A stretch of 6,262 nucleotides of DNA from Candidatus Woesebacteria bacterium (GTDB taxonomy: Bacteria > Patescibacteriota > Microgenomatia > UBA8517). Where the stretch lies: NCBI GenBank assembly GCA_027327685.1, contig DAHVYL010000045.1, positions 1-6,262 of the forward strand, in the 5' to 3' direction. The notes beneath the pieces are model-generated. The model was not told the DNA's origin, ran no database searches, and saw only the letters and a list, made by a program, of their open reading frames with translations. Positions 6,126 to 6,262 of this stretch are shown here, piece by piece (position 1 is the first letter of the stretch; each line of letters starts with the position of its first letter). Position numbers and translations under genes: made by a program.

Positions 6126-6262
6126 CAGATTTGCTAGCGCAAATTTCTAGAACTTTAAAATTTGAAGATTTTTAGGATTTTTTTGTTTTGCTCTATGTTT
6201 TTACATAGAGTGAATGTAGAAGAGGAAGGTCGCGTCCCAAACCCGAATTTTTTCGGGTTGTG
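6126..6262. other. Non-coding tail with three hairpins
   Basis: No gene is recognised. Hairpins are at 6127-6146 (ATTTGC-TAGC-GCAAAT core), 6191-6210 (CTCTATGT-TTTT-ACATAGAG, perfect) and 6240-6259 (AACCCGAA-TTTT-TTCGGGTT, perfect). T-rich sequence (6169-6189) follows the first at a distance and precedes the second. The last hairpin reaches the window edge, so a T-run beyond it cannot be checked. This could be the end of the tRNA unit or the leader of a following gene, possibly 23S rRNA. Confidence 0.45.

Noticed and set aside
6210..6262. GTG-started frame running off the window end
   Set aside because: Only about 17 codons, no ribosome-binding site, and it contains a perfect hairpin.

Overview
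The window looks like a chromosomal segment of a Candidate Phyla Radiation (Patescibacteria) bacterium, probably Microgenomates-like. The main evidence is the 16S rRNA gene. It is full length (about 1,470 nt) but departs from textbook bacterial sequence at conserved sites: 581-598 has the variant that matches probe EUB338-III rather than EUB338, the GGG/CCC stem of helix 36 is swapped to CCC/GGG at 1306-1317, and the 27F and 1492R sites are altered. The 3' end keeps CCTCCTT, and two of the protein genes have matching AGGAGG-type ribosome-binding sites. The group-level assignment is inference from memory of such sequences.

Layout. 1-262 is the rRNA leader with a weak candidate promoter. 263-1732 is 16S rRNA (+). 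Its leader (186-222) and trailer (1821-1857) form a long imperfect duplex, the expected pre-16S processing stem, and an intrinsic terminator follows at 1903-1932. The 16S gene is therefore a one-gene transcription unit with no 23S gene behind it in this window. 2046-5041 holds two minus-strand genes: a 715-aa VirD4/HerA-type ATPase and, downstream of it, a 240-aa surface protein with signal peptide, Thr/Pro stalk and LPITG sorting signal. 5185-5352 (-) encodes a 55-aa two-helix membrane protein. tRNA-Ile(GAU) (-) at 5462-5533 has its own strong terminator. On the plus strand a near-consensus promoter (5593-5621) drives a short unit with a 17-codon basic ORF that ends at a terminator (5751-5779). 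Just past it are a 74-aa coiled-coil ORF (5798-6022), a tRNA-Ala(UGC) overlapping the end of that ORF (6008-6080), and a tRNA-like minihelix (6083-6125). The last 137 bases carry three hairpins and no recognisable gene.

How it fits together. tRNA-Ile(GAU) and tRNA-Ala(UGC) are the pair usually found in the 16S-23S spacer. Here both lie 3.7-4.3 kb downstream of 16S, on opposite strands, in separate units, with the ATPase and surface-protein genes between them and 16S. This suggests a broken-up rRNA operon. The ATPase and the LPXTG protein may both belong to cell-surface or DNA-transfer functions, but they have separate promoters and nothing here proves they act together.

The features of most interest are the tRNA-like minihelix that keeps a G3-U70-type pair, the promoter/short ORF/terminator unit, a promoter nested inside a terminator (2823-2891), and an apparently leaderless ATPase mRNA. 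No CRISPR array, transposase or insertion sequence was seen.
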